From an uncultured Collinsella sp. (GTDB lineage: Bacteria; Actinomycetota; Coriobacteriia; Coriobacteriales; Coriobacteriaceae), in the NCBI GenBank assembly GCA_900545445.1, contig UQZH01000006.1, positions 1 through 64,000 on the forward strand: a stretch of DNA of 64,000 nt. Reading direction: 5' to 3'. Position numbers and translations under genes: made by a program. Position 1 is the first letter of the stretch, and the number at the start of each line of letters is the position of its first letter. Below, piece by piece: positions 16,147 through 23,641 of the stretch. The notes under the pieces were generated by a model. The model was not told where the DNA came from. It saw only the letters and a list, made by a program, of their open reading frames with translations, and did not search any database.

Positions 16147-16707
16147 TTAGCCAAAGTAGCGCTTGAGCAGGCCGGCGAAAGCCTTGCCGTGGCGGGCCTC
16201 GTCGCGAGCCATCTCGTGCACGGTGTCATGGATGGCATCGAGGCCAGCGGCCTTGGCGCGCTTAGCAAGATCGGTCTTGCCGGCGGTGGCGCCGTTCTCG
16301 GCCTCAACGCGCATCTCGAGGTTCTTCTTGGTGGAGTCGGTCACGACCTCGCCCAGGAGCTCAGCGAACTTGGCGGCATGCTCCGCCTCCTCGTGGGCAG
16401 CCTTCTCCCAGTACAGGCCGATCTCGGGATAGCCCTCGCGATGAGCGACACGAGCCATGGCCAGGTACATACCGACCTCAGAGCACTCGCCCTCAAAGTT
16501 AGCGCGCAGGTCGGCAACGATGTCCTCGGAGACGCCCTCCATCTTGGCGACGCCCACGACGTGCTCGGCAGCCCACTCGAGCTGGCCCTCCTCCTGCTTC
16601 AGGAAACGAGAACCGGGAACGCCGCACTGGGGGCACTTAAAATCCTCGGGCAGCTGGTCGCCGTCGAACTCTTCCACATAACCGCAAACGGGGCAAACAA
16701 ACTTCAT
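16147..16707 (-). CDS. Reverse rubrerythrin
   Basis: Peroxide-reducing non-heme diiron protein of anaerobes. The 186-residue protein has the domain order of reverse rubrerythrins: an N-terminal rubredoxin-like iron site (CPVCGY at residues ~5-10 and CPQCG ~26-30) followed by a four-helix diiron domain with glutamate/histidine ligands ([41 protein letters not shown]). ATG 16707 has AAAGGA upstream; the longer frame is not supported. Its leader contains CGTCCGG/CCGGACG at 16743-16773, which may fold or bind a regulator. Expected role: detoxifying peroxide with electrons from NADH or rubredoxin. Confidence 0.93.
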   Translation of the reverse strand: MKFVCPVCGYVEEFDGDQLPEDFKCPQCGVPGSRFLKQEEGQLEWAAEHVVGVAKMEGVSEDIVADLRANFEGECSEVGMYLAMARVAHREGYPEIGLYWEKAAHEEAEHAAKFAELLGEVVTDSTKKNLEMRVEAENGATAGKTDLAKRAKAAGLDAIHDTVHEMARDEARHGKAFAGLLKRYFG

Positions 16708-16742
16708 GATTCGATCCTTTCGATCGATGGCGATTGCGCGCT

Positions 16743-16773
16743 CGTCCGGTCCCGTAAGGGCCCTCTCCGGACG
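16743..16773. promoter_or_regulatory. Inverted repeat in rubrerythrin leader
   Basis: CGTCCGG (16743-16749) and CCGGACG (16767-16773) form a 7-bp inverted repeat 36-66 nt upstream of the rubrerythrin start. Could be a leader hairpin or a regulator site. The rest of the 16708-16963 gap is AT-rich in the middle (16800-16880) and holds no gene. Confidence 0.3.
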
Positions 16774-16963
16774 TGCGTCTTGACGAGTTCTATTATCCAT
16801 AAATGCGACCAAATGTGAAGCCTATTAGGAATGATTTTTAATAAAACAATTTTGAGATATGAAGATGTTGATTGATTAACGATTGGCGGGCCGTCTGCGA
16901 TCTCCGCTGAGTACAATCGGTCGAGCAAATGTTGACCTATCAACAAATAAGGGAGTTTCCTTT

Positions 16964-18184
16964 ATGCATCTAGCCAGTCGTGCCTGGTGCCGAACATATC
17001 AGACGGTTTTTCGCATTGCATTGCCGATCCTGCCCTATACCGAGCCGCGCATTTTGGAGCATGCCGAGGATGTGCCCGCGGTGCTTCAAAAGCGCTCGAT
17101 CCAGAAGCTCCTTATCGTGACAGACCCTGGTATTGCACGTTTGGGGCTCACGGCATCACTCGAGCGTGCGCTTACGGCTCAGGGGATTGGCGTTACGGTC
17201 TATGCCGAAACGCGTATGAACCCCACGGTCTCAAACGTGGAGGAAGCGGCGTCCCTGTATCGAGAGAGCGCCTGCCAGGCCATTATCGGCTTTGGCGGTG
17301 GCTCGGCCATGGACTGTGCCAAGGGCGTGGGAGCACGCATCGCGCAGCCAAACAAGCCCATCAACAAGATGCGCGGGCTGCTGCGGATTCATCGTCGCCT
17401 GCCGCTGCTCATCGCCGTTCCCACCACGGCAGGCACGGGAAGCGAGGTTACGCTTGCGGCGGTAATTACCGATGATGAGACGCACTACAAGTACCCCATT
17501 AACGACTTTGTGCTTATCCCGCGCCTTGCGGTGCACGACCCCGAGTTTACGCGCGGCCTGCCCGCCTCCATTACGGGGCAGACGGGCATGGACGCCCTGA
17601 CGCATGCTGTCGAGGCCTTTATCGGGCGAAGCACCACGCCCTATACGCGCAAGATGGCGCGACAGGCGGTTCAGCTCATCCACGACAATTTGCTCGAGGC
17701 CTATGAGCATGGCGACAACATGCGTGCACGTCGCAATATGCTTTCGGCGGCGTATAAGGCGGGTGTTGCGTTTACCCGCTCCTATGTCGGATATGTGCAT
17801 GCCATCGCGCACAGTCTGGGCGGCCGATACGGAATTCCGCACGGTTTGGCCAACGCGATCATCCTGCCGCACATGCTTCGCGCTTATGGTGACGCCGCCG
17901 CCCCCAAGCTTGCCGACCTCGCTCGCATGGCGGGCATTGCGCCGGCTACCGCACAGGATAGTCTTGCGGCCGAGGCCTTTATCGATTGGGTCGACCGCAT
18001 GAACGGGGCCCTGGGAATCCCCAAATATGTCTCAGGTATTCGCCGCTCCGACATTCCTGAGATGGCGGCGCATGCCGATGCCGAGGCCAATCCCCTGTAC
18101 CCCGTTCCGCTTTTGATGGACCGCTTGGAGCTCGAGCATATGTACGAAGTCGTTGCAGGTGGTATGTTTGAGGGCGAGAACTAG
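16964..18184 (+). CDS. Iron-containing alcohol dehydrogenase
   Basis: 406-residue group III Fe-dependent alcohol dehydrogenase, reducing aldehydes to alcohols with NAD(P)H. Seen: GFGGGSAMDCAKG for nucleotide binding, PTTAGTGSEVT, and metal ligands Asp in HDPEF, His in DALTHAVE, His in AIAHSLGG and His in GIPHGLAN. ATG 16964 follows AAGGGAG. The aldehyde dehydrogenase gene starts 9 nt after its stop, so the pair probably act in sequence on one substrate, interconverting acid, aldehyde and alcohol. The N-terminal extension (MHLASRAWCRTYQTVFRIA) is longer than in many members. Confidence 0.92.
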   Translation: MHLASRAWCRTYQTVFRIALPILPYTEPRILEHAEDVPAVLQKRSIQKLLIVTDPGIARLGLTASLERALTAQGIGVTVYAETRMNPTVSNVEEAASLYRESACQAIIGFGGGSAMDCAKGVGARIAQPNKPINKMRGLLRIHRRLPLLIAVPTTAGTGSEVTLAAVITDDETHYKYPINDFVLIPRLAVHDPEFTRGLPASITGQTGMDALTHAVEAFIGRSTTPYTRKMARQAVQLIHDNLLEAYEHGDNMRARRNMLSAAYKAGVAFTRSYVGYVHAIAHSLGGRYGIPHGLANAIILPHMLRAYGDAAAPKLADLARMAGIAPATAQDSLAAEAFIDWVDRMNGALGIPKYVSGIRRSDIPEMAAHADAEANPLYPVPLLMDRLELEHMYEVVAGGMFEGEN

Positions 18185-18192
18185 GAGGGTCC

Positions 18193-19572
18193 ATGAACAC
18201 CGGGGAAATTGCGCGCATCGTCGGCGATCAGCGCACCTACTTTAAGACGCACGCTACGTTTGATGTCGATGCTCGACGTCGCGCGCTCGTGAGTTTACGC
18301 GATGCGGTCCGGGCGCACGAGGCCGATATTGCCCATGCGCTCAAGACCGATTTGGGAAAGTCGCATGACGAGGCATATATGTGCGAGATCGGCACGTCGC
18401 TTTCCGAGATTCGTCATCAGATTGCTCACGTGGTTCGATGGAGTCGTCCGCGCCTGCGTCCGTGCGATCTTGCCAACGCCGTGAGTGTGTGCAAAACGCA
18501 AGCCGTGCCCTATGGCGTCACGCTCATCATGGCGCCCTGGAACTACCCGTTTTTGCTGACGCTCGAGCCGCTCGCTGGCGCCCTTGCCGCAGGCAATACC
18601 GTCGTCATCAAGCCGAGTGCATATGCTCCGGCATCGAGCGCGGTGCTCAAGCAAATCTGTGAAGAGGCATTTGATCCGCGTCTGGTGACGGTTGTCGAGG
18701 GCGGGCGCGCCGAGAACGAAGCGTTGCTCGATGAGTGCTGGGACAAGATTTTCTTTACCGGTAGCGTTCCGGTCGGCAAACTCGTCATGGAGCGCGCAAG
18801 TAAAAACCTTGCGCCCGTGACGCTTGAGCTGGGCGGAAAGAGTCCCTGCATCGTGGATGCGACGGCAAACTTGAAGGTTGCGGCACGGCGTATCGCCTTT
18901 GGTAAATGGCTCAACGTGGGGCAGACCTGCGTGGCGCCCGACTACCTGCTGGTCGATACGAGCGTGCACGACGAGCTGCTGGGCCTCATCAAGGAAGAGG
19001 TCCGTCGCATGTTTGGCGAGCACCCGCTCGATAACGAGGATTACGGGCATATCGTCAACGCCAAACATTTTGCGCGCGTGCGTGGGCTGATCGATCCCGA
19101 TAAGGTCGTGCTTGGAGGTGTCACGCGCGAGGCTTCGCTCAAGATCGAGCCGACGATTTTGGATGGCGTGGCCCCCGATGACGCCGTGATGCAGGAGGAG
19201 ATCTTCGGCCCCATCTTGCCGGTACTGACGTTTGAGAACTTAGACGAGGCCGAAACGTTTATTACGGATCGTCCGACGCCGCTGGCCCTGTATATCTTTA
19301 GCCAGGACCGCGAGGTCCAGCAGCGCTTTGTGCGCTACGTGCCCTTTGGCGGCGGCTGTGTTAACGACACCATCATGCATCTGGCTACGAGCCATATGGG
19401 CTTTGGCGGCATGGGCGCGAGCGGCATGGGGCAGTACCATGGCCGCGAGAGCTTCGATGCGTTTAGCCACAAGAAGAGCATCGTGAACAAGGCAACCTGG
19501 CTGGACGTGCCGTTTCGGTATGCGCCCTACGCAAGCTGGAAGCACAAATTCGTGCGCATGTTTGTGCATTAG
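18193..19572 (+). CDS. NAD(P)-dependent aldehyde dehydrogenase
   Basis: 459-residue class 3 type aldehyde dehydrogenase. Seen: MAPWNYPF, the catalytic general-base Glu in LELGGKSP, nucleophile Cys in GQTCVAPDY, EEIFGPILPV and the C-terminal FGGMGASGMGQYHG. ATG 18193 follows AGGAGG after the adh stop. Length and the membrane-like basic C-terminus (SWKHKFVRMFVH) recall fatty aldehyde dehydrogenases of this class. With the adjacent alcohol dehydrogenase it forms a two-gene operon. Confidence 0.93.
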   Translation: MNTGEIARIVGDQRTYFKTHATFDVDARRRALVSLRDAVRAHEADIAHALKTDLGKSHDEAYMCEIGTSLSEIRHQIAHVVRWSRPRLRPCDLANAVSVCKTQAVPYGVTLIMAPWNYPFLLTLEPLAGALAAGNTVVIKPSAYAPASSAVLKQICEEAFDPRLVTVVEGGRAENEALLDECWDKIFFTGSVPVGKLVMERASKNLAPVTLELGGKSPCIVDATANLKVAARRIAFGKWLNVGQTCVAPDYLLVDTSVHDELLGLIKEEVRRMFGEHPLDNEDYGHIVNAKHFARVRGLIDPDKVVLGGVTREASLKIEPTILDGVAPDDAVMQEEIFGPILPVLTFENLDEAETFITDRPTPLALYIFSQDREVQQRFVRYVPFGGGCVNDTIMHLATSHMGFGGMGASGMGQYHGRESFDAFSHKKSIVNKATWLDVPFRYAPYASWKHKFVRMFVH

Positions 19573-19695
19573 AATCAGATGGCGTAGGGACAAACGGTCG
19601 AAAAGACGCAGACAGGATGAATTTGTGTCCGCACGGGTCCGTAAACTTCTCAGTAAGGTTAAGCGCCGGTTTATCCGGCCGTTAGAGGAGTTGCC

Positions 19696-20022
19696 ATGTA
19701 CGAGCCTTCACGTGTTCTTCTGTCATTTCACATTGCGGGATTTCAGTATGCCGATGGCGCCTTGGTCCTGGGCGATCTTAAAGCGGGCGATAAGCTGACG
19801 CTGTGTGCCGAGCGCGATAATCCCCATGACCCTGAGGCGGTTGCGATCTATTACGGCAACACCAAGCTTGGCTATGTTCCGGGAAACGAGGTCGGCCCAC
19901 TGTCCTTGATGATGTATTACGGCCACGAGGACGTATTTGAGGCCCGCGTGCAACAGGTTGCCCCCGAGCGCAGCCCGTGGCATCAGGTGCGCGTTGGACT
20001 CTATGTGGTGGATGCTCGCTAA
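19696..20022 (+). CDS. HIRAN domain protein
   Basis: 108 residues, essentially one HIRAN domain: FHIAGFQYADG at the start, GDKLTLCAERDNPHDPEAVAIYY with the conserved DNPHDP motif, and KLGYVPG. HIRAN domains bind DNA ends or ssDNA in repair helicases such as HLTF; stand-alone bacterial versions have no proven role. ATG follows GAGGAG. A small acidic-basic protein gene follows 18 nt downstream, probably co-transcribed. Confidence 0.85.
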   Translation: MYEPSRVLLSFHIAGFQYADGALVLGDLKAGDKLTLCAERDNPHDPEAVAIYYGNTKLGYVPGNEVGPLSLMMYYGHEDVFEARVQQVAPERSPWHQVRVGLYVVDAR

Positions 20023-20040
20023 TCGGTAAGGGAGGCTGCC

Positions 20041-20220
20041 ATGTTTGACGACGATGACCTGTTCGATTTGACGGATGGTTCGTTTGAGTGGGATCTGCTA
20101 CTCGACGACGATGAGCTGGAACAGGACCGTAAGATGCGGCAGGACAAGAAAACTCAGGGTGACGCTTCGAAAAAGAAAGACAAACGCCGTCGCGGCCTGT
20201 TCGGCGGGCTCTTTGGCTAA
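20041..20220 (+). CDS. Small charged protein of 59 residues, unknown
   Basis: An ATG with a strong AGGGAGG 5 nt upstream opens a 60-codon frame ending TAA. The N-terminal half is acidic (MFDDDDLFDLTDGSFEWDLL), the C-terminal half strongly basic (SKKKDKRRR) and the end is GLFGGLFG. No membrane segment. It follows the HIRAN gene by 18 nt and precedes the phosphoesterase, so it may belong to the same transcript. I do not recognise a family. The ribosome site, spacing and codon use comparable to neighbours support it as a real gene. Confidence 0.65.
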   Translation: MFDDDDLFDLTDGSFEWDLLLDDDELEQDRKMRQDKKTQGDASKKKDKRRRGLFGGLFG

Positions 20221-20286
20221 CCGCCGCATCGCTGTGTCTGTATACTTAGCACGAGTTTGACGCGTTGCGAAATGAGGACATGGACG

Positions 20287-20832
20287 ATGATGTGGTTTAC
20301 CGCCGACCTGCACCTGGGCGATACGAATATCTTGCACGACATGGATCGACCGTTTGGTTCGGTCGAGGAGATGAATCGTAAGGTCATCAATGCCATCAAT
20401 GAGTGCGTTGTTGCGGACGATCGTCTCTATATTCTGGGTGACTTTACCTATCGCTTGCCCTTGGCGGAGGCGGTGCGCCTGCGCGAGCGTATCGAATGCA
20501 AGAATGTGACGCTCATCCGTGGCAACCATGACGGCGACTGGGAAGATCCGGACGCGCCGCATATATGGGAAGACGTGCGCGATTACTTGGAGATTGCTCC
20601 CGGCTATGCCAAGGGCCATCGTCTGGTTATGAGCCACTACCCCATGCTCAGCTGGAATGGCAAGGCGCGTGGTGCCATCATGCTGCATGGGCATATCCAC
20701 AGCAGGGGAGACCGCACCAACGCACGCAACCGCGATCGCGAGCGCCCTATCTTTCGCTACGATGTGGGCCTCGACGCCAACGAGTACAAGCCCGTAAGCC
20801 GAGATCAAATCCTTGGCTTCTTTGGACTATAG
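20287..20832 (+). CDS. Metallophosphoesterase (calcineurin-like)
   Basis: 181-residue calcineurin-like phosphoesterase. Metal-binding motifs in order: DLHLGD (DxH), GDFTYR (GDxx), RGNHDGDW (GNHD), SHYP and HGHIHSR (GHxH). These are the five blocks of the family. Start placed at ATG 20287 (MMWFTADLHLGD), about 7 nt after GAGGAC; the open frame extends 10 codons upstream without support. Substrate unknown; small members act on nucleotides or cyclic phosphodiesters. Confidence 0.88.
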   Translation: MMWFTADLHLGDTNILHDMDRPFGSVEEMNRKVINAINECVVADDRLYILGDFTYRLPLAEAVRLRERIECKNVTLIRGNHDGDWEDPDAPHIWEDVRDYLEIAPGYAKGHRLVMSHYPMLSWNGKARGAIMLHGHIHSRGDRTNARNRDRERPIFRYDVGLDANEYKPVSRDQILGFFGL

Positions 20833-20880
20833 GGCGCCAGAACCACCACAAAGGGGACACAGTGCACCTTTGTGGTGGTT
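20833..20880. repeat. Hairpin repeat, left flank of the chbG-like gene
   Basis: AACCACCACAAAGG (20841-20854) and CCTTTGTGGTGGTT (20867-20880) form a perfect 14-bp stem with a 12-nt loop. The 22 nt at 20833-20854 are the exact reverse complement of 21697-21718, so the chbG-like gene is enclosed by inverted copies. It may double as terminator of the phosphoesterase. Confidence 0.75.
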
Positions 20881-20901
20881 TTCACATAGATTGGAGTCGC
20901 T

Positions 20902-21666
20902 ATGAAGCAATTGCTTATTCGTGCCGATGATATCGGTTATTCATACGCCGTCGACTTGGGGATCGCCCGAAGCATCAACGAGGGCCTGGTGCGCTCGGCG
21001 GGCCTTATGCCTAATATGCCCGAGGCCGAGCGTGGGTGGTCGCTCGTGGCGGATGCCGATATTGCAGTGGGCCAGCATACCAACGTGTGCCTGGGCAAGC
21101 CGTGCGCCGATCCGGCGCTCATCCCGAGCATGCTCAACGAGAGCGGCGAGTTCCATAGCAGCCGTACCTTCCGTGAGCATTTTAAGCGCGGTGAGGAGCT
21201 GATAGACTTCGACGAGGCCTGCATCGAGATCCGCGCACAGCACGACCGTTTTGTCGAGATTGTGGGCCGCGAGCCCGATTACTTTGAGGCCCATGCCGTC
21301 ATGAGCGAAAACCTTAACCGAGCGATCTCGGCGGTTGCCCAGGAGCTGGGCCTTAAGGAGCAAAAGGCGAGCTTCGACCCCACGGCGGTGGTGCGTTGCG
21401 GAAATACTGATCTGCGCATGGTGATGCATTCGATGGAGCCGGGCTACGAACCCAAGGACTCGATTATGCAGACGGTTCGCGAGATGTCCGACGGCGAGAC
21501 GGTCGTCTTTGTGTGCCACCCGGGCTATCTCGATCGGTTTATCCTCGAGAACAGCTCGCTTACGACCGATCGTACCAAGGAAGTCGACGCGCTGATCGAC
21601 CCTGAGCTGCGCGCTTGGCTCGGGTCTCAACCTGATCTTCGCCTGGTCGACTATCGCGACCTGTAG
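20902..21666 (+). CDS. ChbG/YdjC-like carbohydrate deacetylase
   Basis: 254 residues of the YdjC/ChbG/HpnK family, metal-dependent deacetylases acting on N-acetylated sugars such as chitobiose. Seen: LLIRADDIGYS with the metal-binding Asp pair, GQHTNVCLG with His, and CHPGYLD with a conserved His near the C-terminus. Start at ATG 20902 after TTGGAG. It stands alone between two inverted hairpin repeats; no sugar PTS or glycosidase lies next to it, so the substrate cannot be guessed. Flanking repeats hint at a mobile or rearranged segment. Confidence 0.85.
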   Translation: MKQLLIRADDIGYSYAVDLGIARSINEGLVRSAGLMPNMPEAERGWSLVADADIAVGQHTNVCLGKPCADPALIPSMLNESGEFHSSRTFREHFKRGEELIDFDEACIEIRAQHDRFVEIVGREPDYFEAHAVMSENLNRAISAVAQELGLKEQKASFDPTAVVRCGNTDLRMVMHSMEPGYEPKDSIMQTVREMSDGETVVFVCHPGYLDRFILENSSLTTDRTKEVDALIDPELRAWLGSQPDLRLVDYRDL

Positions 21667-21675
21667 TGACCCATG

Positions 21676-21718
21676 CCACCACAAAGGGGACAGGCACCTT
21701 TGTGGTGGTTCTGGCGCC
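21676..21718. repeat. Hairpin repeat, right flank of the chbG-like gene
   Basis: CCACCACAAAGG (21676-21687) pairs with CCTTTGTGGTGG (21697-21708) around GGACAGGCA. With its right flank (to 21718) it is the inverted counterpart of 20833-20854. Confidence 0.75.
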
Positions 21719-21804
21719 GTTGCCATTCTGGCGGCGGCGCCTTTTTGTCCGTGCGGCGCGGTAGAGTGTAGGCGGTCGAAATTTGCGTCCATCGAGGAGC
21801 TGCT

Positions 21805-23562
21805 ATGAACGAGATTAAGTGCCCGCATTGCGGCGAAGTTTTTAAGGTCGATGCGTCTGGCTATGCGGATATTGTCAAGCAAGTGCGCGATGCCGAGTTT
21901 TCGCGCGACCTGGATGAGCGTGTGAAGGCAGTCCAGCGCGAGGGCGAGCAGGCGCTGGAGCTTGAGCGCTCGCGTTCGACGGCTGCCTTGCAAAAGGCAG
22001 AGTCTCAGCGCAACGCTCAGCTTGTTGATCAGAAGAACGCTGCGGCTCAGCAGCTGGCACAAGAGGTCGCCAAGCGCGATGCCGAGCTTGCCGAGCTGCG
22101 CGCTAAGCTCGAGGGCGCTGCCGCAGAGCGCGAGAGTGCAAGCCAGCGCGCGGCGGTTGAGGCACGAGCCAATGCTCAAAAAGAGAATGCTGAGCTTCAG
22201 CGCGAGATCGATGCTCTGAAGGCGGAGCTCAATCACAAGGCCGACGAAGCTAAAATCGCCGAGGCGGCGGTTCGCAATGCAACTCAACATGATCTCGCCG
22301 CGCGCGATGCTCAGATTGCAGAATTGCAGGCCAAGCTTGCTGCAGCTGATAGGGCTCAAGAAATGGCACTCGCAACTGCTGCGGCCGAGGCGCAGCGTAA
22401 GCTTGATGCTGCTCACAATGAAGCGGATCGCAGGCTTTCCGATTACCAGACAGAAGTGCGCGAGAAGTTCTCGAACGCTAAGGTACAGTCCGAGCGCGAG
22501 GCCGAGGGCCTGCGCGCCCGGTTGCGCGAGCAAGAACTGGCTGCCAAAATGGAGCTCTCGGAAGCAGTTGCCGCGGCGGAGCGAGAGCGCGACGAGGCGC
22601 GTGCGAAACTGACGAGTGAGTTGGCAGTGCGCGATTCGCGCGAGGAGCAGGCCAAGGCGGCGCATGAGCTCGAGCTTGCTCAAGCCAAGCGCGCGAGCGA
22701 TGAACTGATCCGCTACAAGGATGAAGAGATTGAGCGCCTGAAGGACATGAAGGTCCGCCTGTCCACCAAGATGGTGGGCGAGTCGCTCGAGCAGCACTGC
22801 GAGACCGAGTTTAACCGTCTGCGCATGACGGCGTTTCCTAACGCGTACTTCGAGAAAGATAACGATGCGTCCGAGGGTACCAAGGGCGACTTTATCTTCC
22901 GCGAGTGCGACGCGAGCGGCAACGAGGTCATTTCGATTATGTTCGAGATGAAAAACGAGAACGACGAGACTGCGACCAAGCACAAAAACGAGGACTTCTT
23001 TAAGAAACTCGATCACGATCGTCGCCAGAAAGGCTGTGAGTACGCGGTGCTCTGCACCCTGCTGGAGCCCGAGAGCGAGCTCTATAACGCAGGGATAGTC
23101 GACGTGAGCTATCGCTACGAGAAGATGTACGTGATCCGTCCGCAGTTTTTCATTCCCATGATTACACTTCTTCGCAACGCCGCCATGGGTTCGCTGCGCT
23201 ATAAGCAGGAGCTGGCAGAGTACAAGCAGCAGAACATCGACGTCACGAACTTCGAAGCCAAGATGGAGAAGTTCAAGAACGATTTCGGCCGCAACTACGA
23301 GATCGCGAGCCGCAAGTTCCAAACGGCAATCGATGAGATCGACAAGACGATTAGCCATCTGCAGAAAACCAAGGAGGCGTTGCTGTCCTCCGAGAACAAT
23401 CTGCGCCTAGCCAACAAAAAGGCCGACGATCTTACCATTCGCAAGCTCACGTGGGGTAACAAGACCATGAAGGCGGCGTTTGACGAGGCGCGCGGGGCTG
23501 CGACAGAGACAAACGATGAGCCAGCCGAGGCAGATTCGTATGAGGTCGAGGATGCCGAGTAA
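21805..23562 (+). CDS. DUF2130 protein: zinc ribbon, long coiled coil, nuclease-like C-terminus
   Basis: 585 residues. An N-terminal CPHCGEVF half zinc ribbon is followed by about 280 residues of Ala/Glu/Arg-rich coiled coil (roughly 25-310). The C-terminal DUF2130 domain (~315-470) carries KGDFIF followed ~20 residues later by FEMKNE, the D...ExK spacing of PD-(D/E)XK nucleases. A second helical segment follows (~470-560) and an acidic tail ends the protein. ATG follows GAGGAG. No partner gene is adjacent. Function unknown; a nucleic acid processing or structural role is inferred from the motif. Confidence 0.85.
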   Translation: MNEIKCPHCGEVFKVDASGYADIVKQVRDAEFSRDLDERVKAVQREGEQALELERSRSTAALQKAESQRNAQLVDQKNAAAQQLAQEVAKRDAELAELRAKLEGAAAERESASQRAAVEARANAQKENAELQREIDALKAELNHKADEAKIAEAAVRNATQHDLAARDAQIAELQAKLAAADRAQEMALATAAAEAQRKLDAAHNEADRRLSDYQTEVREKFSNAKVQSEREAEGLRARLREQELAAKMELSEAVAAAERERDEARAKLTSELAVRDSREEQAKAAHELELAQAKRASDELIRYKDEEIERLKDMKVRLSTKMVGESLEQHCETEFNRLRMTAFPNAYFEKDNDASEGTKGDFIFRECDASGNEVISIMFEMKNENDETATKHKNEDFFKKLDHDRRQKGCEYAVLCTLLEPESELYNAGIVDVSYRYEKMYVIRPQFFIPMITLLRNAAMGSLRYKQELAEYKQQNIDVTNFEAKMEKFKNDFGRNYEIASRKFQTAIDEIDKTISHLQKTKEALLSSENNLRLANKKADDLTIRKLTWGNKTMKAAFDEARGAATETNDEPAEADSYEVEDAE

Positions 23563-23581
23563 GGCATAGCATATAGTGCAA

Positions 23582-23619
23582 AAGCGGGGCCGCTGGCGAT
23601 GTTGCCAGCGGCCCCGCTT
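23582..23619. terminator. Bidirectional terminator
   Basis: A perfect 16-bp GC-rich stem (23582-23597 with 23604-23619), loop GATGTT, between the convergent DUF2130 and helicase genes. Confidence 0.8.
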
Positions 23620-23641
23620 CGTTTCGTTCCATTGTGCCCGG

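Noticed and set aside
20941..23358. 805-codon minus-strand frame across the chbG-like and DUF2130 genes
   Set aside because: It spans two real plus-strand genes and an intergenic repeat, with no ribosome site and no recognisable domain.
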